This document shows, in pieces, positions 22,389 through 33,379 of a DNA stretch of 64,000 nt (the stretch's first letter is position 1; every line of letters starts with the position of its first letter). The translations under genes and the position numbers were made by a program. The DNA is taken from the NCBI GenBank assembly GCA_904063045.1, contig CAJFCJ010000019.1, positions 3,230,684 through 3,294,683 on the forward strand, in the 5' to 3' direction. The notes beneath the pieces were generated by a model. The model was given only the letters and a program-made list of their open reading frames with translations, had not been told where the DNA came from and did not search any database. Origin of the DNA: Dimorphilus gyrociliatus. Lineage: Eukaryota; Annelida; Polychaeta; Dinophilidae.

Positions 22389-24959
22389 ATGCCGACTGAA
22401 TATTTTTATGAATGTCCCTCGCGTGCACAGAGGAATCCTATTCTTCTCACGCAAGAGGATATTGCTGTTGGAAAATGTAAAAAATGGACTGAATTTGAGA
22501 TCTATGGTATGAATTTTAGATATTGTCGTGAATTTTCTAATATTTCATTATTATTTCAAGGGGGTGTTCGACATATTTCACCGGCTGTCTGGAACATGAA
22601 GTTTTTAACTCATTTGCACTGCGCAAATAATAGCATCCAAAAAATACCCCCAGAAATAGTTCAATTGGAGTGTTTAACTTGTCTTGATTTATCTAACAAT
22701 AAACTGAGACTCATTCCTGCTGAAATTGGTGACATGACATCTTTACGAGATTTAAACCTGGCCCACAACAACATAAGACAACTACCCTACGAGCTTGGAC
22801 GACTATTTTTATTGAACAACTTGTGTTAGTTTTTTATCTTTAAAATTTATAAAAAGGAATGAAAATTTGTATTTTATTTATATAAGATTTGAAGGGAAAT
22901 CCGTTGTCTCAAGACATTTTAACGATTCTTAGTGAGGTACCGAATGGAGCAAATCCCACACAAAAGCTCATCACCTCCTTTCTGGATAATTTACCAGGTA
23001 GGATTTTTAAATTAAGTGTTAAAAATAGACACTTTGGTTGATTTGAGAGTATGACCAATATAAACGTTTATTGTTGAGCTAACAGTCAACAGTTAGGTTT
23101 TTATGTAAGTCATGTCAGAGTCCTATCTTGACACCAGTGAGTTGTGTTTGTCGCCATTGGCGAAAATTGAAAAATGGTGAAGCCGGTTGATAAGCGCGCC
23201 GTGTCGATTTCTATCTGTCATTTAAAGACAGAAGATAAGTCGAAGACGGGCAGCGTGAAACCTAACCGTCAAAATTCTTCAAAGCTCACTAAAATAGTGG
23301 ATTTAGTTCTGAGCAAAGAAAATAAACATCGTTCAATATCGCCATCTAAATCGAGGCAACTCGTGAGACCTCATAAACATTTTAATGAAGACATATCGAG
23401 GGAACTTAGCAAAGAAGAGTTGGAAAGATTATCACACCTAACTACAGGAGTGGCTCTTCAAAAAGTATCATCTTCCCACGTACCTTTAATTACAACTCCC
23501 GTTCACTCAGTTAGTGTTCGGGTTGAAGAAAATGTGCAACTAACGATTAATCGACATTGGTGTCGGAGAGAGAATAGAATTAAAAGGAAAAAGAACTGGA
23601 TTTATGAAAGACGATGGCCAGGGGGACTACCCCCACTTTTTCCAATCATTCCCTCACCAATTGTTGTGCCTCGACAATCTCGAACAGCCGACTTTCTAAG
23701 TAGAACAGAAAGATTAGCTCATACTCCTGCCTATGAAATTGATAAATGTTGACCTTTTCTTCAATTTATTTTTTATTATATTCTTCGTAATAAGAAATTT
23801 AATATTTTTTCTTACAGTAACAACGACAAGCCCACCTCAACGACCGTGGATAACCTTATCAAGTGGACCACGGGAATTACCATGCGCATCATTTACCGTT
23901 ATGTGTTACAATATTTTGTGCGATAAATATGCGACCCGGCAACACTATGGCTATTGTCCCCAATGGGCATTACAATGGGAATACCGAAAGCGTGGCATAA
24001 TGGAAGAAATCAAACACTATTCTGCGGACATAATTGCTTTACAAGAAGTCGAGACTGATCAGTTTTATAACTTGTTTTTGCCAGAACTGCGCAAGAATGG
24101 ATATAACGGTATATTCTCACCTAAATCACGCGCTAGGACAATGACCGAAGCGGAAAGAAAGCATGTTGATGGTTGTGCTATTTTTTATAATTCTCGAAAA
24201 TTTCGTTTAGTGAAGGAGAATTTAATAGAGTTTAATCAATTGGCAATGGCTAATGCCGAAGGAGAAGGAGGAAAGCAGATGCTAAATAGAGTTATGCCAA
24301 AAGATAATATAGGATTAGCAGCTATACTTGAAACAACAGATGCTGTTTGGGTAGATTCTAAAGTAGGTGAAACTGGAAATCAGCAACTGCTTGTATGTAC
24401 CTGTCATGTTCATTGGGATCCTGAATTTTCTGATGTTAAGCTAGTGCAAACTATGATGCTTATTCACGAATTACGTAATATTATTGAAGAGAGTTGCATT
24501 TCTCTTCGACCTGGATGTCCAGGTCCTGATACAAATTCTATTCCTCTTGTTTTGTGTGGAGATTTAAACTCGCTGCCTGATTCTGGGGTAGTTGAATACT
24601 TGGTCAAAGGAAGAGTCAGTACATCACATTCAGATTTTAAAGACTTTGAGTACAAGGATTGTGTTTCAAAATTGGCTGCTTGTGGTCTAGAAGGAGAATC
24701 CTTCATACATCCATTCAAACTTGAGCAAGCTCATAGTTCTGCTTTAATGCCCTATACCAACTATACATATGACTTCAAGGGTATCATTGACTATATTTTA
24801 TATTCTAGAAACTCTATGAGGCCTGTCGGAGTTCTAGGCGCTCTTGATCAAACGTGGCTAAATGAGCAGAAGGTGCTCGGTTGCCCACATCCTCATGTTC
24901 CATCTGATCATCTCCCTCTTGTTGTCGAATTGGAACTGTCGCAATCGCGGCGAAGCTGA
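22389..24959 (+). CDS. CNOT6: CCR4-NOT deadenylase catalytic subunit, LRR form
   Basis: Exons 22389-22506, 22561-22824, 22887-22997 and 23818-24959 give 544 aa, against 557 in human CNOT6. Residues about 40-130 are leucine-rich repeats (LTCLDLSNNKLRLIPAEIG), which bind CNOT1. The last exon encodes the endonuclease/exonuclease/phosphatase nuclease: LQEVETD (metal-binding Glu), HVDGCAIFYN, HWDPEFSDVKLVQTMM, GDLNSLPDSGVVEYL and the catalytic PSDHLPLV. Known role: shortening of mRNA poly(A) tails in the cytoplasm. Exon 2 uses the unusual donor GTTAGT. The intron 22998-23817 is about ten times the local norm and holds a second, in-frame first exon, listed separately. Confidence 0.95.
23112..23180 (+). 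other. upstream ORF overlapping the alternative CCR4 start
   Basis: A 22-codon frame (MSESYLDTSELCL...) whose stop TGA overlaps the next coding frame in the string ATGGTGA: main ATG at 23174, uORF stop at 23178-23180. If the region is transcribed from its own promoter, this arrangement could limit or couple translation of the 192-codon frame. This is inference from sequence only. Confidence 0.3.
23174..23747 (+). CDS. alternative first coding exon of CCR4 (replaces the LRR domain), or nested gene
   Basis: A 192-codon open frame lies on the coding strand inside CNOT6 intron 3. Near its end, GTTGAC at 23748 is a phase-1 donor; joined to the catalytic exon at 23818 it reads ..YEIDK-LTTTSPPQRPW in frame. 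That intron would be 70 nt, the normal size here, with a strong pyrimidine tract and cttacag acceptor already used by the main form. The product would have 571 aa: a basic, Ser-rich N-terminus (KSRQLVRPHKHF, RRENRIKRKKNWIYERRWPGG) fused to the nuclease, without LRRs and so without the CNOT1 contact. I recognise no domain in the 191 residues. The other reading is a small nested gene stopping at 23752. The donor is weak. Confidence 0.5.
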
Positions 24960-25852
24960 TCTCAAGCTAATTTTAGCGATCAAGTATATAAAAACAGGAA
25001 CAAACCGCAGGTTTTAAGGTTAAATTTTAGTGTGTTATTTTTTTAGATATTCTCCTGTATAAAGTTCAGAGGTTATCTTAAAAAAAGAAAGGTAAAAATA
25101 CACGCTTTTCTGTCAAATAAAAAATTAAAAGATACGATATGCTGATCTGACATCGTTAACAGCGTAAATACGTTTTTTTTTTATGTAAACATATTTCGGT
25201 ATTAGCCTAATAAAACATTTAAAGTGTTTCGCTTGATAACGGCCAATCAACTGGCGCGGCAAATGTGTATTAGCATAGAACCACACCCAAAAATTATTAT
25301 TTTAGATGTAATCAAAAGAAGTCAAGTAAAATCGAAAGTTTTCTAATACTAATAGCCTGTATTAATCAGAACTTCTTCCGTCTTGAAAGTGAGTAATGTA
25401 ACTGATGATTAAGACATAATACTGCAACAGAATAAACGAAATGCGGACAAAGCGTACTATATTTTTGAACGAAAAACCATTTCAATGAAAATAAACATTC
25501 AAGCATTGCGGGACAGCTTATGAAATATTTTGAACCAAACTGACAAAAATAAACTTAACTGCAGTTATATATAGATAAATCTTTCATTGAACTAAACCAA
25601 AACGCGAGTTTCCTACTGTTTACTTAATAGAAATAGCTGAACGATGCGTTAAGTATAATGTAAAATATGCTTTTTAAATAGTAATAAAAGTATTTAAAAC
25701 CCTAACTGGCACGTACACGTTTACCTTCCGTTTGAAGTCGGAGCAATTATCTTAAGCACATTCACGCCAGACCGGTAAGGTATACTTGAAAAGTCTTATC
25801 TGTAAAGTAATTTTCGTGTATTACACAAGCACAAAAGCATTTTTCGTACGAA
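24960..25852. other. convergent 3' region of CNOT6 and profilin
   Basis: 893 bp with no open frame I can support. It contains an AATAAA at 25117-25122 usable by CNOT6, and is otherwise low-complexity AT-rich sequence. It probably holds both 3' UTRs. Confidence 0.45.
25117..25122 (+). terminator. candidate poly(A) signal of CNOT6
   Basis: AATAAA 158 bp after the stop codon. Position fits a 3' UTR end; usage is not shown. Confidence 0.4.
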
Positions 25853-26310
25853 CTAAAAATTTAGTGACTTCATATACTCGGAAATCTTCGCGACTCCGAG
25901 ATTGACTTGTTCATGGGTCTTTCCTTCGGCGTAATGCCCAATAACGACGGCTTTGGTAGTTTTCGCCATAGATAATCCTCCATGCTCCTTTTTCTTGAAA
26001 ATGTATAGCCCGACGGTTTCTCTCAAAAAATTATACTTAACGCCTTCAACTTTGCATCCATTTGCCTAAAAATTGTTGATGATATAAGCTCGCAGAAAAT
26101 TTTGTTAAAATTCCTTACTTGGAAAGCAGATACGTCACCACTTTGGATAACCCTTGCAATTGTTTGGGCTTCTTCTCCTGAAAGTTCAAGGATATTTTGT
26201 TGTCCAGAGTGTGGCGTCCAAATTCCCCCATCCAATCCTATAATAGCACCTTTATCGGCATTCTGAATCGAATGGGCAATCATATTGTCCACGTAGCTTT
26301 CCCACGACAT
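25853..26310 (-). CDS. profilin
   Basis: Two coding exons, 26119-26310 and 25853-26065, give 134 aa, the usual profilin length. The N-terminus MSWESYVDNMI is the conserved profilin start, where W and Y line the poly-proline groove. GAIIGLDGGIWTPH and the C-terminal helix KTHEQVNLGVAKISEYM are equally typical. The ATG follows an intron acceptor (ttctcag) about 24 nt upstream, so a non-coding 5' exon is likely. Known role: binds G-actin and proline-rich proteins and drives nucleotide exchange and formin-fed filament growth. Confidence 0.95.
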
Positions 26311-27510
26311 GATGTAATATGTTCGAGAATCTGTCTGAGAAAAAACTATTTTACTATTTTTGCGGGCGTGGCTTATCAGCATCAAATAGTTCGTGTTTTA
26401 TTAACCCGGAAATCCTTTTAATGAATACGGCGAGGTGTCTCCTTATGACCTCTACTGAAATTTTTGTCTATTTATCTTAAGATTGTTTTTCAAATCTTAA
26501 TACAATATAGAGAAATTAGTCATTCTTCACAAATATATTATTACTGAAACTTTTTTTTGTTCAGCCGGTGCGGTGACTGGACATGCGAGTCAACTATAAA
26601 GGGAGATTAATTTTTCTCCTAATTAACTTAGATTTTCAACACCCCAAACATATATATAATATTAATTTCTTTAATTTTAAGTATTAAACATATTACTAAG
26701 TCAAATGCAGAATGAATAATACCTTGGGAATGAATCTTCTCTCAGTTAACTCCAGTAATGGCGGAATCGACTATCGGTTCTCTACGATCACGTGATTTTT
26801 CGTGTCGTGTGACCAGTGGCGGAATAACTAAAAAATGATGGGGGCACGTTTATAGTTTGGTTAAAAAATATTATTTTTAAATAAAGTCTTCACAATTAAC
26901 ATTTGATATTTGAAAAAATACATTGAAAGATAGACTTTGACAAATTTCTAATAATTTTAAGTTTTTGAACTTATTTATATCATTGCATATATTCCATTTA
27001 ACACCTCAATTTTTTAAAATTAGCTAAAAAGCAATTAAAATTATTGAAATACACAAAAAATTTTATTCAAAAATATGATTTATGGCATAAAATAAGAAGG
27101 TTTCAGACCATATGCTTCAGGTACCAAAGTGGATTCCCACGTCTGATTACGCCTCTGAACTGATTACAGTATTATAAGTTTTTAGAAATTATTCAACTTA
27201 TTATATTTTTTTGAAATAAAATACAAGATCATTCTATCCATAACATTTGAAAAGAAAAAAATTAGAGATAATATACGAATATTTTTATTCCACTTCCGGT
27301 TGATCAACGGAAGTTCCGGTAAAGTTGTCAATCTGTGTGTTGGAACAGAATTCGTGTCGTTTTGGTTCCATTCTGATAGTATATAAACGGTAAGCCTATT
27401 GAAAATACTTGCAAATACTGTACCAAATCTAATACTCAATTGCTAATAGCTAACATTTGATGACAATAAACAGAACCTATTAATCGATATTTTTCTTCGT
27501 GATCGTCACG
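26311..27510. promoter_or_regulatory. divergent region of profilin and GBF1
   Basis: 1.2 kb, the largest unassigned interval in the window. It holds TCACGTGA at 26788-26795, and at 27291-27319 three ETS-type cores close together (ACTTCCGG, CGGAAG, TTCCGG), the first two forming an inverted repeat about GTTGATCAA. I see no coding exon. Short frames here have no recognisable content. Confidence 0.45.
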
Positions 27511-30500
27511 ATGCCAAGACCAGAAAATGGAATATATATTATACAAGGAGAAGTTAATTTGGTTGTTTCAGCCATGCGAAGAAGTGTTCGATGGACATCT
27601 CATCATCAGCAAAATCGACTGGTAGTACTTCTTTTACTTAATGGTTTACTTCAACATTACTTTTTTACTTATTTTTAATAACTAAAGGAACAAGAAGAAG
27701 ATCCACTTATAAATGAATTTTGCATTTTAAAGGATACACTAAGCAATGTTTCTGGTAATATAAATGTTAACATTTATACTTTTATTTTATAAATATATAC
27801 TAATTTACAGATTTTGATGATCTGGCTCCTAATGAATACTTGGGTCCATTCTTGAACGTTATTCGTTCTGAAGATACTACTGGTCCAATTACTGGTTTAG
27901 CTTTAACTTCAGTCAATAAATTTTTATCATATCAACTCCTCGGTGAGAAAGATTTTATGTTATTAAGTAATTATTTTATTCATTGCTATTTGCTTTTTGT
28001 AGATGAAAATCATGAATCAACCAATGTAGCTGTTGAAAATATGGCAGATGCCGTTACACATGCAAGATTTGTTGGTACTGACGCAGGATCTGATGAAGTA
28101 GTTTTAATGAAAATTTTGATGGTTTTGCGAACTTTGTTACTGTCATCTGTTGGAAAACTCTTAACAAATGAATCGGTGTGTGAAATAATGCAGAGTTGTT
28201 TTCGAATATGCTTTGAAATGCGTCTTAGCGGTATGAAGTTAATCTAATAGAGTTCACGTTCAAGTAATTTCCTGTTTTTGCAGAATTATTAAGAAAGTCA
28301 GCTGAACATACGCTAATTGATATGGTTCAGTTACTCTTTACAAGACTGCCTGAATTTAAAGAGGATGCTAAGTGGAAATCCCTTAAAAAAGTAAGAGCAA
28401 TGTTTTTAATTTCTTTATAGTCATGACCAAATTTTTCAGCTGAAAATGCGAGCAGGTGGTATGGGAAGTGGCAATGCTGGAAATCGTAAAATAACTAAGA
28501 AGCAGTCTCGCAGTAGAGAAAAGCCAATATCTATAAAGACTTATCCTCAAAACATAAATAATGACGATGTCAAAAAAGAAAATGTAAAGTTAAATCTTAT
28601 TTATGATTAAAAACTCATATTTAAATTTTAAAAAAAGGCCTCCGATATTGGTGGAAATCCTCCAGAAACAATGTCTGCTCAAACAAAGTCTTTCTCTGAC
28701 GAAAAAACTGAAGAAACTGCAATTGCTTCAATTACTGACGATGCAAAAGATAAAACTGATGAATCGAAACAAGACGAAAATGAATCAATTGGTAAAACTC
28801 AAATGCCTGATTTTTCTTCTTATGATGAAAATTTTTCACAAGGTGACCTATCTGAGGCTGGTATCACCAACATAGAACAGTCTGAAGTGGACATGATACC
28901 TGCTGTTGTAGCCATGCCTGGAATGTCTGATGATATAGATGTTGTATCATGTATATCAGGTCATGCTACTGAAGAAGAGGAAACTGACGATAGGGTAATC
29001 TCGATCTTATTAAATTTTTTAAATACTTTTGATTTGATCATAGGGAGAAGCAGAAGAAAATCCGAAATCTGAAAAATCTGAGTACATTAATACTCAGGGT
29101 GTACGATTTACACAAAACGATGATGAAAGAAAGGGTAGAAATGAACCTAGTCTTATACCACATGGACTTCCTTGCTTGAAAGAATTATTTAGATTTTTGA
29201 TAAGCCTAACATCTCCGATTGATCGACATAATACAGATGTTATGGTTCATATGGGGCTGAATCTACTAACAGTCGCATTAGAGAGTGGTGCGGATTACAT
29301 GCCTAGAAATTCTTCGTTAATGAATCTGATAAAAGACGATATGCTGCGAAATGCCTTACTTGTAAGTATAAGCAACAAGATGTGATCATTTGAATAATGA
29401 TATTTTTTAGCTTTTATCCAGTGAACGAACTCGCCTGTTTGCGATGTCCCTCCGCGTTTGTTTTCTTCTTTTCGAATCTATGAGAGGCCACTTAAAATTT
29501 CAATTAGAGGTAATAAACCCACAAATATGTATATATAAATATTTATTCAATTTAGGAAAGAATATCTATTTCAGATGTACGTCGAAAAACTAATGAGCAT
29601 AATTACTTCTGAGTCACCAAAAATTTCGGACGAGCAACGAGAATTGGCTTTGGAGGCATTGGTTCAACTATGCCGCGTTCCTGGACTAGTAACAGAACTT
29701 TATTTAAATTATGACTGCCATTTGTACTGCTCAAACTTATTTGAAGATTTGATGAAAGTTTTGTCAAAGGTAGTTTAAAGCTACAGCAAATTCAGAAAAA
29801 TAACTTTATAACTTATTTCAGAATGCATTTCCTGTAGCTGGTTTATTCACAACTCACTTATTATCTTTAGACTGCTTATTGGCCGTTATTGATAATATAG
29901 AACAGCATTGCCATCATAGGAGTTTGCACGCTTCATCACCTTCTAACGAGGACAAAGACTCTAATCTAAGTGAATCACGTATGTTTTTAATTTCAAATTA
30001 TCCATAAAAGCTTATGATAGATATTTTCAGAAGAACATGTAGAGAATTCAGGTAAAACAAAGGCTACTATAAAACCAAATAGGATGATTTGTCGATTGAC
30101 AAGTAATACCCTGCCTAGTGAAGATGATTTGAATGCAATCAAACATAAAAAGAAAATTTATATAACTGGAAGCGAATCATTCAACAACCGTCCTTCAAAA
30201 GGTGTAGCTTATCTACAGGATCAAGGATTTTTCAAAACACCACTTGATCCAGAGGAAGTTGTGAGGTTTTTAAAAGAAAATCCAAGATTAGATAAAAAAA
30301 TGATAGGTGAATACATAAGTAACAAGAAAAATAATTCAATATTGGAAGCTTTTCAAAAAAGTTTCAACTTCTCAAATGTTCGAATCGATGAAGCTCTTCG
30401 TGAATACTTGGAAGCATTTAGACTACCAGGTGAAGCACCTGTTATTCAATATTTGTTAGAACATTTTGCTCAACATTGGCATACAGCTAACAATGAACCA

Positions 30501-33212
30501 TTCGCTGATACTGATGCAGCTTTTACATTATCGTATGCAGTCATTATGTTGAATACTGACCAGCACAATCATAATGTAAGGAAACAAAACATCCCAATGA
30601 CTGTCGAACAATTCAAAAGAAATGTTGCGGGCGTAAATGGCAAAGGAGACTTTGAAAGTTCTATGTTAGAAGAAATTTATGAGAATATTCGTAATGAAGA
30701 GATTATTATGCCATCTGAACAAACGGGTATAGTTAGGGAAAATTATCTATGGAATGTAATGTTAAGAAGAGGTTGCACAGGCGATGGAGAGTTTTTACAC
30801 GCTCCCACTGGAGCCTATGATAGAGACTTATTCGCAATTGTTTGGGGTCCTACTGTAGCAGCTTTATCTTTTGTCTTTGATAAAAGCATCCATGATACAG
30901 TCATTCAAAAGTCTATAGCTGGATTTAGAAAGTGTGCCATGATATCTGCTCATTATGGTCTATCTGATGTTTTCGATAATTTAGTCATTTCTCTTTGCAA
31001 ATTCACTGGTTTATTAAGTAGTGCTGAAAGTGGTCAGCAAATTGCCATTACTTTGGGAAACAATAAGAAAGCTCAATTGGCCCTAAAAACCGTGCTAGCC
31101 TTAGCCAAGAGACATGCTGATATGTTAAGAGATGGATGGAGGAATTTGCTAGATGCTATTCTACAGTTATATCATACAGATCTTTTACCTGAAGTGTTAA
31201 CAACTGTTGAAGATTTTGTAGAATCAAACGGAAGAATTTCATTAATTGAAAAAAGGCGCAGAGACAGGAATGGAACTACTAATACAAAAACGGATGCAAA
31301 TGTGTTTTCAAGCTTCTTCCTAAACTTTGGTTTATCAGAATCTCAAAATTCTAGGAACCAAGCCCCAGAAGATCAGGCGGCTATAAGACAGGCCAAAGCA
31401 GTTTTAGAAGAGTGCCATATTGAACAGATAATTACTGATTCAAAATTCCTTAGGGCTGACTCTCTCTTTGAATTGGTAAAAGCTTTGGCTCTGGCAGCTC
31501 GCCCCGATTTGCCATCAACCCATAAGCATGATGATGACACTGATGTATTCGTTTTAGAATTGCTGATTCGTGTAGTTTTGAATAATCGAGATCGTGTGGC
31601 CCCACTGTGGGGACTTGTGAGAGATTTAATGTACGCTATCCTTGTTGACAGTTGTCAGGCAACTTGGCTTGTTCAAAGGGCTGTTGTTGGTTTGATAAGG
31701 CTAGCTCTCCGGTTGTTGCGTCGGGATGATGTAGCTAGTCATGTTTTAGCAACTTTGAAACTTTTGCTACTTATGCGATCGACTGTTTTACATCAAGTTG
31801 CCCAACACGTTGCCTTTGGCTTATTTGAATTGCTTAGAACTAACGCAGCCCATATTCATGATTTTGGAGATTGGAAAACTCTCTTTACTCTGCTAGAAGT
31901 TGTGGGTGCCGGAGCTTCAGCTCCTCCAGTGCTTCATGTCCAGCCAGGGGTTGACATAGTCCAATCTGTAAATGAGGCTGGTGGTGCTCAGAGTGATTCA
32001 GAAATCTCACCTCATTCCATAGCAGAATCAGCTGATAGAGGGTATACCAGTGATAGTGAATTACAAAACAACACAACAGTAAATCAATATAGCGTTTGTT
32101 TAGATGTTGAACTAAGGGGACCAATTGATCAAATATGTTTGCATAAAGTGTGTGAAAGCCTTGCTTTTCTAGTTCGCGATGCTGTTCATATAACACCAGC
32201 AAATTTCGAGAGTTGTTTACACGCGATAAGAACATTAATTGAAGCTAGTGTCTCAGGAGGAAAGAAATCTTGTGAAAAAAGACCTCAACCTTCAAAGCGT
32301 CAGTCGAAGAGAGATAGACAACGAAATAAACACGTGGAACAGGCAGATGATGAACAAAGGACAATCGCTGATCAAGCTGGACAGCAAGTGGCAATGCAAT
32401 TACTTGATTTATTAGACACCATGCATACCAGAGCTGATTCAATTTTTACCTCTTGGGCTGATGAAAATGGGGATAAATTGGATATTAATGCGCTATGGAA
32501 TAATTGCTGGTGTCCGATTCTTCAAGGAATGGCCAGACTGTGTTGTGATTCTAGAAGAATAGTCCGACAACAAGCGCTAACTTATTTACAACGAGCCCTT
32601 GTAATGCCTGATCTACAGTCACTTACAGCCCACGAATGGGAGAGTGGGTTTAATAAAGTCCTTTTTCCTCTATTGACGGCACTCCTTGATACACCTTCAG
32701 AAATTGATCCCGCTGGTATTGATGAAACGCGAGTAAGAGCTTCTGCCCTCCTCAGTAAAGTCTTCCTTCAACATTTAACCCCACTTCGAGCATTACCAAC
32801 TTTTACTGCTCTCTGGCTGACAATATTAGATTTTATGCATCGCTTTATGCATGCTGATAACTCTGAATTGTTAAGTGATGCTGTACCTGAAAGCTTAAAG
32901 AATATGCTTTTGGTAATGAATACTGCAGGAATGTTAACTGAAGAGAGTGAAGAAGGTGCACAATTATGGCGATTAACTTGGCATAGAATTGATCCCTTTC
33001 TGCCTAATTTGAAGGGCGATCTGTTCAAGCCCCAAGCCCCCAGCGTTCATACACCGGCATCACCTAGATCTCAGAGTCCAATAACAGCTAATACCCAAAC
33101 GTCACCTAGTGCTAATGTGATCTTACAACCTCCTCTTCCCAGTATTCGCAGCGAGGAGCAGATAACTGGTCTTCCTGTGGTTCTTCATCCACCTCAGGTA
33201 ATTATTGATTAA
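27511..33212 (+). CDS. GBF1: GBF1, large Arf guanine-nucleotide exchange factor
   Basis: Twelve exons: 27511-27621, 27688-27754, 27811-27942, 28003-28230, 28284-28390, 28440-28583, 28638-28994, 29044-29361, 29411-29509, 29575-29769, 29822-29978 and 30031-33212; 1698 aa against 1859 in human. The N-terminal DCB region has [17 protein letters not shown] and [13 protein letters not shown]; the HUS region has [20 protein letters not shown]. The Sec7 domain is at about residues 690-880 with the catalytic glutamate in [10 protein letters not shown] (about residue 772), followed by the HDS regions ([20 protein letters not shown]). The linkers are shorter and more acidic than in vertebrates. Known role: activates Arf1 on early Golgi membranes for COPI recruitment; the Sec7 sequence is of the brefeldin-sensitive GBF class. 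The last exon is 3.2 kb. It ends 167 bp from the convergent RNF216-like stop. Confidence 0.97.
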
Positions 33213-33379
33213 ATTTTAGATACAAAGTCAACGATTATATATTTTATTCGAAAAACAGGACGTATCAACTTCCACAGGACATTTGGAAAAACCTGATGAT
33301 TAGCCATTTTTCATAAAAAAAAAACTGCGTACTTATTTTACAAAATGTCAAATCCTCGTTGTATGAGTAAAATATTCTA

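Noticed and set aside
23733-23817. Open frame running upstream from the CNOT6 catalytic exon with a hydrophobic start (MKLINVDLFFNLFFIIFF)
   Set aside because: It is the pyrimidine-rich intron before a clean cttacag acceptor; T-rich introns translate to Phe/Leu/Ile by default.
27182-27439. 85-codon minus-strand frame upstream of GBF1
   Set aside because: No homology and low-complexity ends; the region looks like promoter sequence.
31885-33028. Minus-strand frames of 65-116 codons opposite GBF1
   Set aside because: Lie inside the large GBF1 exon and have no recognisable content.
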